This document shows positions 1 through 11,786 of a stretch of 64,000 bases of DNA, one piece after another. How positions within the stretch are numbered: position 1 is the stretch's first letter; each line of letters begins with the position of its first letter. The stretch spans positions 248,001 through 312,000 of the forward strand of contig JAGMWG010000002.1 in NCBI GenBank assembly GCA_020744225.1, read 5' to 3'. The notes beneath the pieces were generated by a model. The model saw only the letters and a list, made by a program, of their open reading frames with translations. It ran no database searches and was not told the origin of the DNA. The translations under genes were made by a program, and so were the position numbers. The stretch comes from Paraphoma chrysanthemicola. Its lineage: Eukaryota > Ascomycota > Dothideomycetes > Pleosporales > Phaeosphaeriaceae.

Positions 1-2717
1 CTCTTGAGCGTTGCCAGTTATGATCATGTCATAATCATGGTGTAATCATGATTGTGGCATGAGTCAAAGAGGATACACGGCGACAGCAGTTGCTATGATC
101 ATTCGCGTGTGTTTCATTTCCTACATACTGCAGTCGCTTTACATATCTTCTCCAGGCAATTTTGACTCAGCCTGATGATCGCAGCAAGGTGTGCTAAGAT
201 ACTTTCGCCTGTACAGAAGCGCTTTCAGTTCTGACCTACCGAGTATGCGCGAGTCAATGTAGCATTCGCGGTCAAGAAACTAGCTTAATTGTCTTCAAAG
301 TTTGTTCCGTTCTCATACCTATTCTGTTCTGACCTGCAGCGCATAGACCGGTGCATCGTACCTGGACCTGAGCTGCCCACATGAAACCCAAGACATTGGC
401 ATCGCCCTTTAATTCGCCCTTTCATCCTTTGATGCTCTTGAAAAGCATCTGTAAGTCTGCCGAGCTGACCGATTCTGCAATATAGCTGCGCCCCTTCCAC
501 CCGACTCCACAACCCACATCTTCGTATCGGACCGTCGCAAATCTGTCACATGTGCGCTTCACAAGCAAAACATTGTCGACGACGGCATTTCCCATGATTC
601 ATAGTACAGTGTCTGCGTGGGCGAACTGTGAAATCAGGTTGGTCGTTCTTCAAGAATCCTCTTTTACATGGCGTGACATCAGGTCTGCTAGTTGAATGGG
701 TAAGTCCAGTCCAATTTCTACCAGTCCGTGAAATAATGCCTCAGAGACACTATTGATTTTGATATTGTTTCTTTGACTTTCTCAAGCATGTCTAAACGGT
801 AGAGTAACAATGGAAATTCCTTGGTAGGTTCATCGAAATCGGATCCGCGCTAGTCACGAGCATGAGCTGAGATGATTTCGCTCGATTGCACGATAAAGCG
901 GTGTGGCCCTGAGTACTCGATACCTCGGTACCATTCTCGGACGATCCACAGATCCACGAAAGATCCCGATGTCCGAGTGTGGGGGAGGTAAGATACATCT
1001 CCGATCTTGCAACGATGACGCGAGGTCGTGACGGAAGCGACATGTGTCTGTAGAGAATGACCATGGAAGCGCTGTTTCACAAAACGAGCTTGACACCATG
1101 CTACTTTAGACTGGGGCCGATTGAGTGGAGGAAAACAAGATTGAGGGCGAACATGATCTCCAAATCGCGATACCTTAGTGTGATCGAGGTAGACTACGGT
1201 GTTCACGATGCCCGCGAAACCGAACTTACGTGCGTTAACAGGGACGAGGACCGGAATGATGGCCCGACCAATTAAAGTAAGAATATTCTGTTGCGTCCAT
1301 CGACGCTTTGTTAGTTGATTCACGCTACTTTAGCCTCCCGTAAACTATGGGGTAGATAGAGGAAGTGGACGGAGGAAGAAAGGCACTCTTAAACGCAATT
1401 CTTGCACGACTCCATGTTAGACGGACGGCCACGGGACACTCTACGATTCAAACATGTAGATAACAGGCACGGCTTGCCGGGTCACCTCTGGTACTGTACC
1501 CAGGGTGGCGATATTAGAAGCTGCGCAAGGCGAAAAGTTTGAGTCCCTGCGCGGAGAGTACACCTGGGTCGAGACTCGTGTAGCTGCATCAGTAATCGCA
1601 TTGTTCAGCTCGTATGGGATTTGGTAAACGGCCCGTGGCCTTGCCCAAATCGTTCGATGTGATGACCGGCTGCAGCTAAAGGTTCATTGTTGCTTAGCTC
1701 TGCAACTCTGACGGGTGGTCCGAAGAGGTGGGTGCTAATATGAGACGTATGGCCAAGTACCAAAGCCCATGTTTGTTGGAAATGGCTTAGCGCCTTGCTT
1801 GGACCTCTCAGAACTCGACGTTCGGAGACACGGCGGCGAGCGAAAATGCCGGCACATGCAGATCGAGATCTGAAGTTGAGTTGGCCTGAGGCTGGTACTG
1901 CGTTGTGTGAGGGTCCAGACTCCAGACCGTTGCCGCAAACGTGGTCTCTGAGCGATCCACGATTTATGAGGCTTGTCAGCCGTTGCGCTGATCGGATTGG
2001 ATTTCTCGTCATCAAATGGCAACAGTCATCGTGTCCTCTCAGACTGCGAGCATTTACAGAGTGGATGCGCATCATACCGGGAATGGCTGATCCCCTCGTT
2101 CTGAAGTGAAAAAATCGCGATGGTCATGATTGACCCATCGCCGATGCGTTCACCGGAGGCAGGCTCCGTGCGAGTAGTAACAGGCCAATTCGCGGGAGTT
2201 TCCTGCTCGTAATTGCTTGGCCGCGCAGAATATTGATCTCATGGCCCAGCGTTGGCAGCACCGCATAGTGTTTGACCGGGTTCACTTCGCCTCCACGTTG
2301 ACAAGTCATCGGACGCAGGCGCAGGCTGACTATGACTTCGTCAAACATTAGCAAAATGTAGATGACGGAGCGTGAAGACGGGAAAGGCCGCGGAGAACGC
2401 AGAGAACGCGATGACCAAGATGCGAGGGGTGCGTGGCATCGTAGATTTTTGGACAGGCTCGGCGACAGCTGCCGGCTAGCGCGTGTCAAAGCTCGCCGGG
2501 CAGGGCTGTGCGGCCGGTGAGGGTCTCGAACACGTCCACTTTGGACAGCCACCCCAGAGCATCAGACCACCGCCGTATCCATGCTAAATGCCATTCAGCT
2601 ACCAATCCCTGCAGGGACCCTCCTGCGGGAATTGCCATGCTCCAGTAACAGATACAGTCCTCAAATAATCGTATTCTCCCATTACCATCCCCTCTGCCTC
2701 TGGACAACACCTACGTA
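1..2717. other. No supportable gene
   Basis: Open frames occur on both strands (for example minus 850-1323 and 1605-2075), but none shows a recognisable domain, a signal peptide, or splice signals that join frames into a convincing protein. It could be an old decayed gene or transposon remnant, or plain intergenic DNA upstream of the transcription factor gene. I see no RNA gene or clear repeat here. Confidence 0.6.
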
Positions 2718-5295
2718 ATGTCGATCACTAACCCTTGCAGTCCTACTGTACCTGAGTTGAGTGAGGTGCTTGAACGCCTGGGTTTGAGCGAATATCTTCA
2801 GGTCCTTTCCGAGAATGGGTTCCACAACTGGGAGACGGTGGTGGACATTACCGAAGAAGATCTAACGGCCCTCGACTTCAAGCTCGGACATCGTCGAGCA
2901 CTGCAGCGAGAAATAGCCACATCCAGGGGACTGCCCTCGTCCTTGTCACTGGATCCTGAAAGCGCTCCACCTGAACCAACAGCCCTTTCGACATCCGCCT
3001 TGGAAACACTGTCAAGGCAGACATCTACCCCGCCGCCGCGAGAAAAGAGGAGGTACCGACGGCATCCGCGGCCGGATTCTAATGCACCAAAGAAGCCGAA
3101 GACAGCATGTACGGTTTGAAGTTGCAGACTGGTTATCCACCGAAATCTAACAAGTGCCAGATGTCAACTTTGCTGACCAGCTCCGCACGGACCCGGATGT
3201 CAGCCAGCTGAGCTTTGTGAACATCGCAAGGGAGGTTGGCCGAAGATGGCAAGAACTGCCGGCGGAGCAGAAACGCATCTGGGAGAGCAATGCCGCGCGT
3301 GCCATGCAAGAGTTTGAAGCACAGATGGATAATTACAAGAAGACAGATAGCTGGCGAAGGTACCAAACATATCTCAACGACTTCAAAGCACAGCAAACCC
3401 AGGGCTCGGGGGCAAAGCGCCCAGTGGCTAGCCGATCCACAACAGACAGCTCGAACAACACTCGGTTGCTCTCACGTGCTAGTCCAAGCTCATCAGATAG
3501 TCCCACCTCTGCCTCCGTCGCGCCTTCAGTGCCATCGGTGGGCACAGAGGCAGAAGTGTGTCACAACGCCCTTACACTGGCTTTTAGCGAAATGGTCACT
3601 CTCAGGGGCGAGATTCTCAACCAAGGCACGCAGGCATACGACGAAAACAATTTGCCCCCTGAAGAACTCACTAGGCGGTCGATGTATGCTTTCATTCGTG
3701 GCACCGGATCACTGGTCTTTATGTGGACATATAAACAGGCCGATGAGCTACTGGATCGCATCTACCGCCCGCAGGAAAGAATTGACGCGATGAGTCTCGC
3801 AGAATGTTTCACAGTCGCTGCTATGGGTGCCCACTACGATATGGATTGCTTTCCAGATAGGATTCGGAAGGTGCTCTACGCTTCTGGCAGCCTGCACTTT
3901 CATGAGCACACCGCACGACAAGACTACTTTCGCACCATGCGCTTGCTCTTGGCTATGTCATTCTACGCTTTGCTCGAGAAACACATGAGTGCGAGATATC
4001 TCATTGGTGAGTGGAATGACGCGGACAAGTCAAGGGTAGGCACTAATTTAGTTGCAGCTGCAGGACTACAGATAGGGCGCTGGAAGTGTCCGACATTGAA
4101 CACAACCATCAGGATGGAAGACGACGACAACTGGCGGAAGGTTTTCAGGAGCTTGATATTTATGGATTGTTGGCTCTCATACACGCTTGGCTACACATCC
4201 GAGGTATCAAGCAAAGATGTTCAGGTATGAATCATGATCGACCAAAGCGACATTATTCTGACCAGCATAGTTGGTTTCAATCCTAGCCCACCCTGCCTCG
4301 ATGAGCATCGACGAGCTTATTCATACTCAGACGAGTAAGATCGGACTTCTAGCTGCCGAGATTGCGAGGATACTCGCGGCACCTGAGCGTGCTACACGCG
4401 AGAATGTCAATATGCTTACTCAGAAACTGGAAGCCTGGCGCACGGAGGTGCCATTGATGCTGCAGATACCGACTCTTACATCGAGCAATCCACCAGATCT
4501 GACATTGTACCAACGCAGAGCGATCCTCATGGTTCACGTAAGCAGCTCCACTTGAACTTGACGATAACACTACTGACTCACCGATCAGATCATGTATCTA
4601 GGAGCTTTGGTATTGTTGTACCGTCAACTACTGGTCGCTACTGCAGAGACTCAGCTCACGGATGGGGCCTCTTGGAACTCCAACATTTCGGTCCTCGACG
4701 CGAACCGATATCGCGACGAATGCGCCATTGCAGCACAGCAGATGGCACGCATACTCGGCTTGATCTCTTTCGATGGCACGCTGACAAAACGGTGCTGGTT
4801 GATTATGTGAGTGGTTTTCCCGATTACCTCCAAGGAACCTGTCTAACAAGACTGATCAGCTACTGGGCCTTCACGGCGTCAATCGTACTTCTTTTCAGCG
4901 CCACTACGAAACTCCTAGATGGCGAACTCGAGGGCGCTGAGGCAGACCTCGACTACGCCAAGCGCTCCATGGACATGCTAGAGCCATGTCGCAGCTTCGA
5001 ACCCATCGCCGCACGCTACCTTGACACCCTCTGGCCTCTCTACGACTCTTTGCGCGATAAGCACCATCGCATGATTGGGCGTTCCAAGACCAGCATCTTT
5101 GCGCTCATTCAACCCGACCCCGCCCTCATGAGTCCTCCACTCGCAGTGTCGAAAGAAGAAATGGGCCCGATCTGCGAAAAGCTATCTGAGCTGCTCACAG
5201 ATCCATTTGGCAGGAAACAAGGCCTTGCTGACGATGGTAGCATGCGGCGGCTGCTTAATGCCGATGGATCGTGCTCGGTATTTTGGTGGAAGTGA
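2718..5295 (+). CDS. SAM-HMG box-fungal transcription factor domain protein
   Basis: Spliced model join(2718..3108,3161..4224,4271..4537,4589..4806,4860..5295), 791 residues. All four introns are 46-53 bases and every junction keeps frame. Residues about 15-70 form a SAM domain (LGLSEYLQVL, ITEEDLTALDF, LGHRRAL). Residues about 120-205 form an HMG box (APKKPKTAYVNFADQL, GRRWQELPAEQK); intron 1 splits the Tyr codon of PKTAY. The rest resembles the regulatory middle-homology region of fungal Zn2Cys6 regulators (LTLAFSEM, FTVAAMGAHYDMD, AAGLQIGRW), but there is no Zn2Cys6 cluster. By family knowledge this would be a nuclear DNA-binding regulator in which the HMG box supplies DNA contact and SAM may mediate oligomerisation. 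Target genes cannot be read from the sequence. The downstream 1.4 kb has no gene, so no pathway is implied by context. Confidence 0.85.
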
Positions 5296-6712
5296 GTAGT
5301 GCACAAAACACTACGTGCGAGACTGAAGTTGCTGACGTAGCGTGGTGATGCATCGCGGGCGTTGGCGCGTTTGATTAGATACCCACATTTCTTTCCAAGG
5401 TCGGATAAAAGCAGTGAAGAGGGGATGTAGATGATGACGATACGATGAATTACGAGACGTGCGTTCAGCGATCAAAGATCGACGATATACCTACACGGCT
5501 TCGACATTAGCATTTCACTCGCTGCAGCCGTGACCAAATGGCATGATGCGAACCGAGAATTGGTCCGAGAGAATGGCGACATCAGCCATACACCATCTGT
5601 ACTCCCTCGTGTTTATCCTAGCAAACACGTCACAGCTAGCGTCCCAGTACAACTTGCAGCACTCGGTGCCTCAACCTATCCACAAAAAGGAGGTCCAACC
5701 CCAAGCACCTGAGCAGAACCATGCAAGGAACACAATGTCGATCTCTCGGGAAGCCCCGTTGTGTAGATCCGCAGGTCCACTGTGCAGGATCTACGTGCGT
5801 TCACAGGAGCGAGTCAACGTGGCGTACATGGAGAATAGAGATACACCCTGACGCGGGTGCCTGTTCCACCGGGCATCATGGCCGGATGATCGGCGTTCAT
5901 ACAGCGATTGACTAGTCGGTGTAATAGCACGCCGTCTGCCGACAAAGAGTCATTTTTGTGCTACATTGTGGGAGAACGCAGACTACTGTCAGACTAGTCC
6001 TATCAGCGAATCTTGAGTGCACGCCCAAGGCTACACAACAGATAGGAGCATACACATGCGCCTCCTCTACATGTACACATTATCCGATACGTGGGGGTAC
6101 CGTGGCTTTGACTACGTACATCCGCATCTTTCATGTTCGTGTATTCCCTTCCATACCCCATCTCCTTCACGAGTCCGCGCAAACCAATTCTCGTGCTGCA
6201 TTTGCGGAGCGCATTTATCGTGCCAGCAAGCCCAACACATGGCAGTATGCCCAACGCACTCTGCGCAATCACGAAAACACAGCGCTGCACCGTGAGGTGG
6301 ACGTTGTGCTGGTGTGGTTCGCTGTCCTCATGTCTGATAAGCTCAGTTTAGCCAGCGCTTGCGCCGAAAAGGGGAAAGGGGTTTGCAGTGCGGGGCTCGA
6401 ATTGGTTCTCGATCGACTAGGCTGCGGGTCCCCTGTGCCGCAGCAGTGCTCGGGTTGGTGGTCAGGGAAGCACGAGCTTGGGGCGCGCGTCATTTCGTTG
6501 AAATGGGCAATCGAAACCACCCTTCTTTACTTGAACACTTGCCAACTGCGTCGCTCGCTGCTTCTTTCCTTTGCAACCTGACTGGACTTTTCTTGTTCAC
6601 GCGCGTCACATTTGCTACTTGATTACTGAACTTGGACGGGACTTGTGCTGCCGGATTTCAATGAGCACGTCGAATCGGGATATTGTTGCGCAATCAGAGA
6701 ACGAGATAAGGG
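5296..6712. other. Intergenic, no gene seen
   Basis: About 1.4 kb between the SAM-HMG regulator and the next gene. Several overlapping short open frames exist on both strands (around 5530-5850 and 5958-6620), but none has a recognisable domain or plausible splice continuation. It probably carries the 3' end of the regulator gene and the promoter of the downstream gene. Confidence 0.6.
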
Positions 6713-7789
6713 ATGGAACAGCTACAGAGTCCTTTTGCGATCCCACGTGAGGATGTGGATGCGCTGCAGAGAAGTGAGGGCTTTAGCATGTTGAGGAGCT
6801 ATCTGGCCAGGAATGCAGAGTACGTTTTCCCCTCTTGCGACCCTTATCCGCATGGCGGAATGGCAGTGATTGGAATCATAGCTAATGCACCAACAGCTTC
6901 TGCACCCACCATGATCAATGCGATGATCAGGCGAGAGAGACATGGCTTCTGCACCGCGACATGCTCCATGCGCTCATCATGCCCGTCGTTGCCCTCTTCC
7001 GACGTGCCTCGGCACTCGCTGAGGCCGCGCTATGTACCCAGCGGAGCGAGGACCTTGAGCTCGCTTTTGCAGGAGAAGCTAGAGGAGCTTTCCTATGCCT
7101 GCAGTGCTTTCTGACAGAGGAAGAGGAGTGGTGCAGAGGCATGGGCTGTCCAGGTACATGCACACAACCTCACGATCCATAGAACGGATACTAACATCAA
7201 GACAGCATGCGTCGTCTCCGCAACTCTTTCCACAGAATCCCACATCCGCCTCACAATCGCCGCCTCCCTCCTCTCCACCGCGCCTATAACCTCTCCCGCC
7301 AACTCGCCCATGAACGAAGACCCTCCCAATCCCCGCGCCCTCCCTCCTCTTCCACACATCCTCCCTGCGCTCCGCGACGCCGTCACATCCGACCCCTTCT
7401 GGAGCGACGTTGCCGACCTGTGGCCCTACCTGCTCTCGCGCGCCACCCAGCTGTCTGCCGGCATACAGGCCCTTATAGCCGAATGCATCAATCTCGAGAG
7501 CCTCGTGTCGTCCCCCATCGCCAATAGACGCACACACGCACTCGAGAAGCGCGGACAAACATACCCGTACCTGCCATTTGCGAATGCCACGCAGGTGGAG
7601 GAGAAGGGCGTCAAGTTACGCAAGAGCAAGCTTGCGAAACGACAACTTCGACTCAAGGACGAGGAGATGGATCTCATGAGACGTGTGGCGCTGCAGTGTT
7701 GGGCCCAGGCGCGAGTGCCGAAGCAACTCAGAGGAGAGATATTGGGAACGGGAAAGGCGAGTCGTGTGAGGAGTTTGACGTGTCCGTAA
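6713..7789 (+). CDS. Conserved-looking hypothetical protein, three exons
   Basis: Spliced model join(6713..6819,6897..7153,7206..7789), 315 residues. Both introns begin GTAC and end in CAG, and the frame is kept across them. The protein is mostly helical in appearance: a Cys/His/Asp-rich patch near residue 37 (FCTHHDQCDDQARE), then HRDMLHALIMPVVALFRR, a Cys-containing stretch (LCLQCFLTEEEEWC), and a basic C-terminal third (KLRKSKLAKRQLRLKDEE). No signal peptide or membrane segment is evident. I do not recognise the family. The three frames joining cleanly, and coding-like composition in each, are the evidence that it is real. An upstream start cannot be excluded. Confidence 0.65.
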
Positions 7790-8570
7790 GGCACTGAGCA
7801 TTTGCAGGAGATGGGAGTTTGGGAATTGGGGGTCGGGATTGCATATGATACCCACTGCATCACTATCCTTTGTTAGCTTTTGATTTGGCTTCGCTGTCTG
7901 TAAGAGGTCGCACATACGAGCTGGATGCTTGAATTTTCTTTTGTATCCTTTTAGCGTCATTACTTGCTGCGCGTCTTCCTGCATAATCCTAATTCGAGTA
8001 CAACCTTATCATGGCTACTGCTATGAATATTCCAGATGTTCATTATCCTTCCAGCTTAAGCAAGGGATTGATTCTTCCACATGAAGGAAGCATAGACAGG
8101 CTGTCTCTAGGAGCTTTCGCTGTACTGGTCAACAAGTGAAAGGGAATGGGCCAATGACGGAGGAAATTGAGATGGCATCAGGCTTTAATCACATTTCTCG
8201 AGACAGAGATGCAGAGCGAGGACACATGCAGGATGCTAGAGACGGAGAGGAGATATGAACTAGGCACTTCTAGCAGAAACAGCGTAGCACTTGATGCAGC
8301 CAAGGGCATCTCACGACATATACTACCCGCTGACAACTCAAATAGGATACTCCTGGAAGTCTTCGCGTGCGTATCAGACTTAAGTCTAAAATCCATAATG
8401 CACTGTAGAAATTGCAGCTACTACATGCAGAGCGTGCGTAGATCTATAGCCAGGGTCTATGGAGATCTTCCATTGTACTCACCACAGCCCTCATCTACAC
8501 GCAAATTATCCCTCTCAATCTCACTCGTTGGATTCACACGCTCTCACTCACTCCAACCATCATGACGCGC

Positions 8571-8606
8571 ACATGCACACATGCACACATGCACACATGC
8601 ACACAC
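8571..8606. repeat. ACATGCAC microsatellite
   Basis: Four tandem copies of the 8-mer ACATGCAC followed by a short AC tail. The unit contains alternating purine-pyrimidine steps. It lies in intergenic DNA and is a likely length polymorphism. Confidence 0.9.
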
Positions 8607-8700
8607 TTAAACAGGCCATATCACTCTAAGAACACTTACCACAAACAATACTATATATTCCACAGCAATCCCAACCGTGCTATTATCTTCAAACTCTCAA

Positions 8701-8849
8701 TGGTATAGTCGCCTCTTCGCCCGCACTGAGCTATACTACCCGACCGCACCCACCGTACCCAGTCGCTCGGAATAATACAAGACCGCGTGTTCGAATCCCA
8801 GAGATCCTTGTTGTCGAATTCCACCGCACCGGCTCTGTGGTTCGAATGC
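8701..8849 (+). other. tRNA-like Pol III boxes, probably not a functional tRNA
   Basis: TGGTATAGTCG at 8701-8711 fits the A-box consensus, and GTTCGAATCCC at 8789-8799 fits the B box. A second B-box-like GGTTCGAATGC follows at 8839-8849. I could not fold a normal T arm or acceptor stem around either B box, so this may be a decayed tRNA, a tRNA-derived element, or chance. Confidence 0.25.
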
Positions 8850-9126
8850 TCGGATACCGCGCAATTGGGGGACTACACCCTGTCTCTTTTACTTTCTGTC
8901 AGAAGTTCAGAAATTACATTTTGTGTTCTTTCTGCTTCATGAGTCAGTGTCCGCGTGGCTGGATTGGTGGGCTGACGGTAGGTGAATGAATGCATATGAG
9001 CTTCTTGAGAGTTACATATCAAGACGAACGGAAGTGGTAGAGAAGCGGTCAGTGGATGAAGAATTTCTGTGGGCTTGGAAGCAAGTACGACGGTTTTCTT
9101 GCCGAGGAATTAGATTATGGTGACCT

Positions 9127-10083
9127 TCACGCCCCAGCCAAGAAATGCAAATCATGTCCCGCCATCCCACCACAATCTCTCTCCATCCTGATCCCAGCCT
9201 TATTCACAGCGCAATCCAACATACTCTTATTCCTTAGCTGCCGCACCTTTTCAACGCGCTCCTTTACTGCCTCCAATCTACCCACACTCAACACAAAATC
9301 TCCTCCCAGCTTCTCCACCACCCTTTTCAACCGTTCCGTATACGCGCGCACAAATTGCGCATCCAGCAATGCGCCGTGCGTCGAGACCCATTGGTCTTGG
9401 TACAGTGTACCATGCCACGGGAGATTCTTGAGCAATTCTTCTTCTGCAGTTTCCGGCATGTCGAGGACAGTGTTGAAAGGATCCCACGGACATAGTACCT
9501 TGCCTACGTGCGCATAATCGCCATAGAACGAGTCAAGAAATGATCTCCATTCAAACGAGCATTCGAGATTCTCAAGATCGACTTGACATCCCGGGAACGC
9601 GTTGTCGCTTGCGTAGAAGCCGAGCACGGCGGAGGATTGGACATGATCGTCTGAGATGGTGCTTGACGCGAAGTCAATATCCGCATTCTGTAAGGCTTGA
9701 GATATTGCAGCGCTTGCGAGTTTGGAAGTTTGTGCGAGGTCCTGTGCGGTAGGTGCGAGATAGAGATCACTCTTCTTGCGTACGTTATTGACTGTCGCGA
9801 CACGAAAGCGCGCACGCGTGCCGTCTGGCGATAGACCTATCAGTCGTGTAGGCCCATTTGTCGAGCACTCATATGTCAGGTGCCATGGAGCGATGCTTTT
9901 GAGCTGGCATGAATATGTGATTTGGAGGTTTGGAAGACGATTTGTGGCGAATTCGCGCTCGGCTTCTGGACGGATGGTTCTGGAGATTTGACGGAAGACG
10001 ATCCAGAGAGTGAAGTCGTCCATGTAGCTGCAGATTTGAGCCCATAGCTCGGCTGGCAATTGTGGTGAGGTGTTGATGGCCAT
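9127..10083 (-). CDS. F-box-like protein
   Basis: Single exon, 318 residues from the internal Met at 10083. That start is preferred to the in-frame Met at 10182 because the F-box-like segment follows at once (LPAELWAQICSYMDDF, then LWIVFRQISRTIRPEAE). The remainder contains HLTYECS and RLIGLSPDGTRARF, a beta-rich style seen in many fungal F-box-like proteins whose C-terminal part is not a known repeat. If the F-box is functional, the protein would link Skp1-Cul1 ubiquitin ligase to an unknown target; that is inference. The C-terminal half has helical, Lys/Arg/Glu-rich stretches and no membrane segments. Confidence 0.65.
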   Translation of the reverse strand: MAINTSPQLPAELWAQICSYMDDFTLWIVFRQISRTIRPEAEREFATNRLPNLQITYSCQLKSIAPWHLTYECSTNGPTRLIGLSPDGTRARFRVATVNNVRKKSDLYLAPTAQDLAQTSKLASAAISQALQNADIDFASSTISDDHVQSSAVLGFYASDNAFPGCQVDLENLECSFEWRSFLDSFYGDYAHVGKVLCPWDPFNTVLDMPETAEEELLKNLPWHGTLYQDQWVSTHGALLDAQFVRAYTERLKRVVEKLGGDFVLSVGRLEAVKERVEKVRQLRNKSMLDCAVNKAGIRMERDCGGMAGHDLHFLAGA

Positions 10084-10479
10084 GTTGAGGTGGTTTGTCG
10101 GGGGCAAGCGCAAGTCCAATGCTCCAGAGCAACGTTTTCTTCGGGACTTTTGGTTGATGAATCGAGTTGGATGATGGAACACGTTTCATGGGAGTGTAGA
10201 AAATTCTTGAAGTGCAAGGCTATTATATGCATGGATTTCCGGTGAGATGGTAGCCTGCTTGTTGGTTGTGGCGCAGTCTCACTCCCTCATAACTGCGAAG
10301 AGTGCCCGCCCTTGGCTGAGTGAGCACCGGAATTTCATGACCGTTTGAACATCGACATCAGGATATTACAAAACTGTAAAAGAATGTTGCATTAGATGAT
10401 CGCAAGAATCAAGTCTATCCCGAAAAACACCGCGCTGGTAAATGCTATACTTGTAACGCCATACTATGCCATGTCCAGC
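10084..10479. other. Intergenic, no gene seen
   Basis: Shared upstream/downstream DNA between the F-box-like gene and the 3' end of the solute transporter gene, both on the minus strand. No recognisable element. Confidence 0.6.
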
Positions 10480-11786
10480 TCAGACCACAGAGCCTATACG
10501 TGGGTCCTTTGGCCCGCCATTATGTTCATCTCCTTCATAGGCATTGAGCATAGGATCGGCGCCGGCATCGACCCTCATGCTGTCTTGTCGGAGAATCTGC
10601 CTCTGCTGCTCTCGCACCAACCGCATGGGACCACGAACGAAGGCTGATAATAGATCGCTAATGTTCAATGCATCGAAAATAGCGGAAAGTGGACCAGCTG
10701 CAGGACCGCTGCTCCGGTAGGGTGAAGAGGGGAAAGCGAGAAGCATGAGAATGCTGAAGATGGGCATCTCGCAGGCGAGTATGAGACTGGCCAAGCCGGT
10801 GTCGACATCATGGTAGGTCATGTACTTCGAAGGCTTTAGGACATTATGACCGCTGAGGATCGAAATGACAAACTGATAAATAGTCAGACATAGTGCCCAT
10901 TGAGCCCTGTGGTCATGCACTTACAGTTTGAAGTACGTTCAGGCCGATGATGCTTTTGAATGTGAACAGCTTCAGCAAGATTCTGTGCTGCTGCAGCTTC
11001 GCCTTGTTCTTGCCGTAGAATTTCAGCGCTGACAAGATAGCAACAGTAGTGACGATGAGCTTCAGCGCAGTGATCCAGATATGGGCGAAATGGATGTTGT
11101 TGCTCTGTTTGCAATACGTCCCTACGGCGAGAGAGACAATTGTTGCGATCCAGATGATAATCGATGTGGGGATGAATTGGAGCACACCGTACCACATGCG
11201 CTGGAGGCATCTGTCAGGAATGCGAGTCTTCCCACATAGACGAAGGGCCACAAACCTTGAGCCACTGTGGACTTGATCCGGCAAATGCGCCTTTGGACCA
11301 CGCTCCCTGGCCGAAAAGATCATCAAAGCCGCCGCGATGCGAAAGTACAAAGTCGCACATCAGAAGGAGGAATGACGAGAGGGCGATCGCGCAGCCAAAG
11401 TCGAGTGACTCCACTAAGTAGTCTCCTGCACCTTCTTGCCAGACGATCAAGAAAGAGAATAGCGCTACCCAAGGAATGAGGAGCATGACGCGAATGATCT
11501 GGCGTTGCTGCACAGGATTTGAGTAGTTCAAGGCATGTGTTGCAATGAGCACACCAACTACGAGCGCGCTGAGCAGCGCACATGCACCGGCGAGGATCAC
11601 CGAGAATTGGTGGTAGGTTAGGTCACCGACGAACGGCACAATGGAAGGTCCAGTAGTGTCTTTGACTGGGCAGATATGTTTGGATGTGGAATTCGAGTCA
11701 TCATCTTTACCGCCGAAAAGGCCTCGAGTTGAGAGGGCGATAGAGTGCATGATGGATCGTGCGTGAAAATTCAGAAGCTGTCGCAC
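10480..11786 (-). CDS. Organic solute transporter alpha / TMEM184-type membrane protein
   Basis: Spliced model complement(join(10480..10872,10925..11200,11256..11786)), 399 residues; introns of 55 and 52 bases, both phase 0. The first intron ends at CTCCAG next to a CTGAC branch site; the earlier ACAG would break frame. Seven hydrophobic segments are visible, with family features NPVQQRQIIRVMLLIPWVAL, SLDFGCAIALSSFLLLMCDF, RMWYGVLQFIPTSI and FTFKSIIGLNVLQT. This is the Solute_trans_a (DUF300) family, which includes vertebrate OST-alpha and TMEM184 and fungal vacuole- or plasma-membrane-associated members. The N-terminal segment before the first TM contains an acidic NST-rich loop; a later Met (11750) is an alternative start. 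Substrate is unknown. The C-terminal tail is hydrophilic and Arg/Gln-rich. Confidence 0.85.

Larger units (their letters stand above)
7790..9126. other. Intergenic with microsatellite and Pol III-like boxes
   Basis: No protein gene is supportable. The stretch holds an 8-base microsatellite (8571-8606) and, 100 bases further on, sequence resembling tRNA A and B boxes (see separate entries). The frame at 8167-8565 has no recognisable content. Confidence 0.6.

Noticed and set aside
850..1323. 157-codon minus-strand open frame as a gene
   Set aside because: No domain, signal peptide or splice partner, and two other frames are equally open here; kept only as intergenic.
1605..2109. Overlapping open frames on both strands
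   Set aside because: Both strands are open by chance in GC-balanced DNA; composition does not look like protein.
11201..11255. Earlier acceptor (ACAG near 11217) in the solute transporter gene
   Set aside because: It shifts the frame and loses the RMWYGVLQF helix; the CTCCAG acceptor keeps it.
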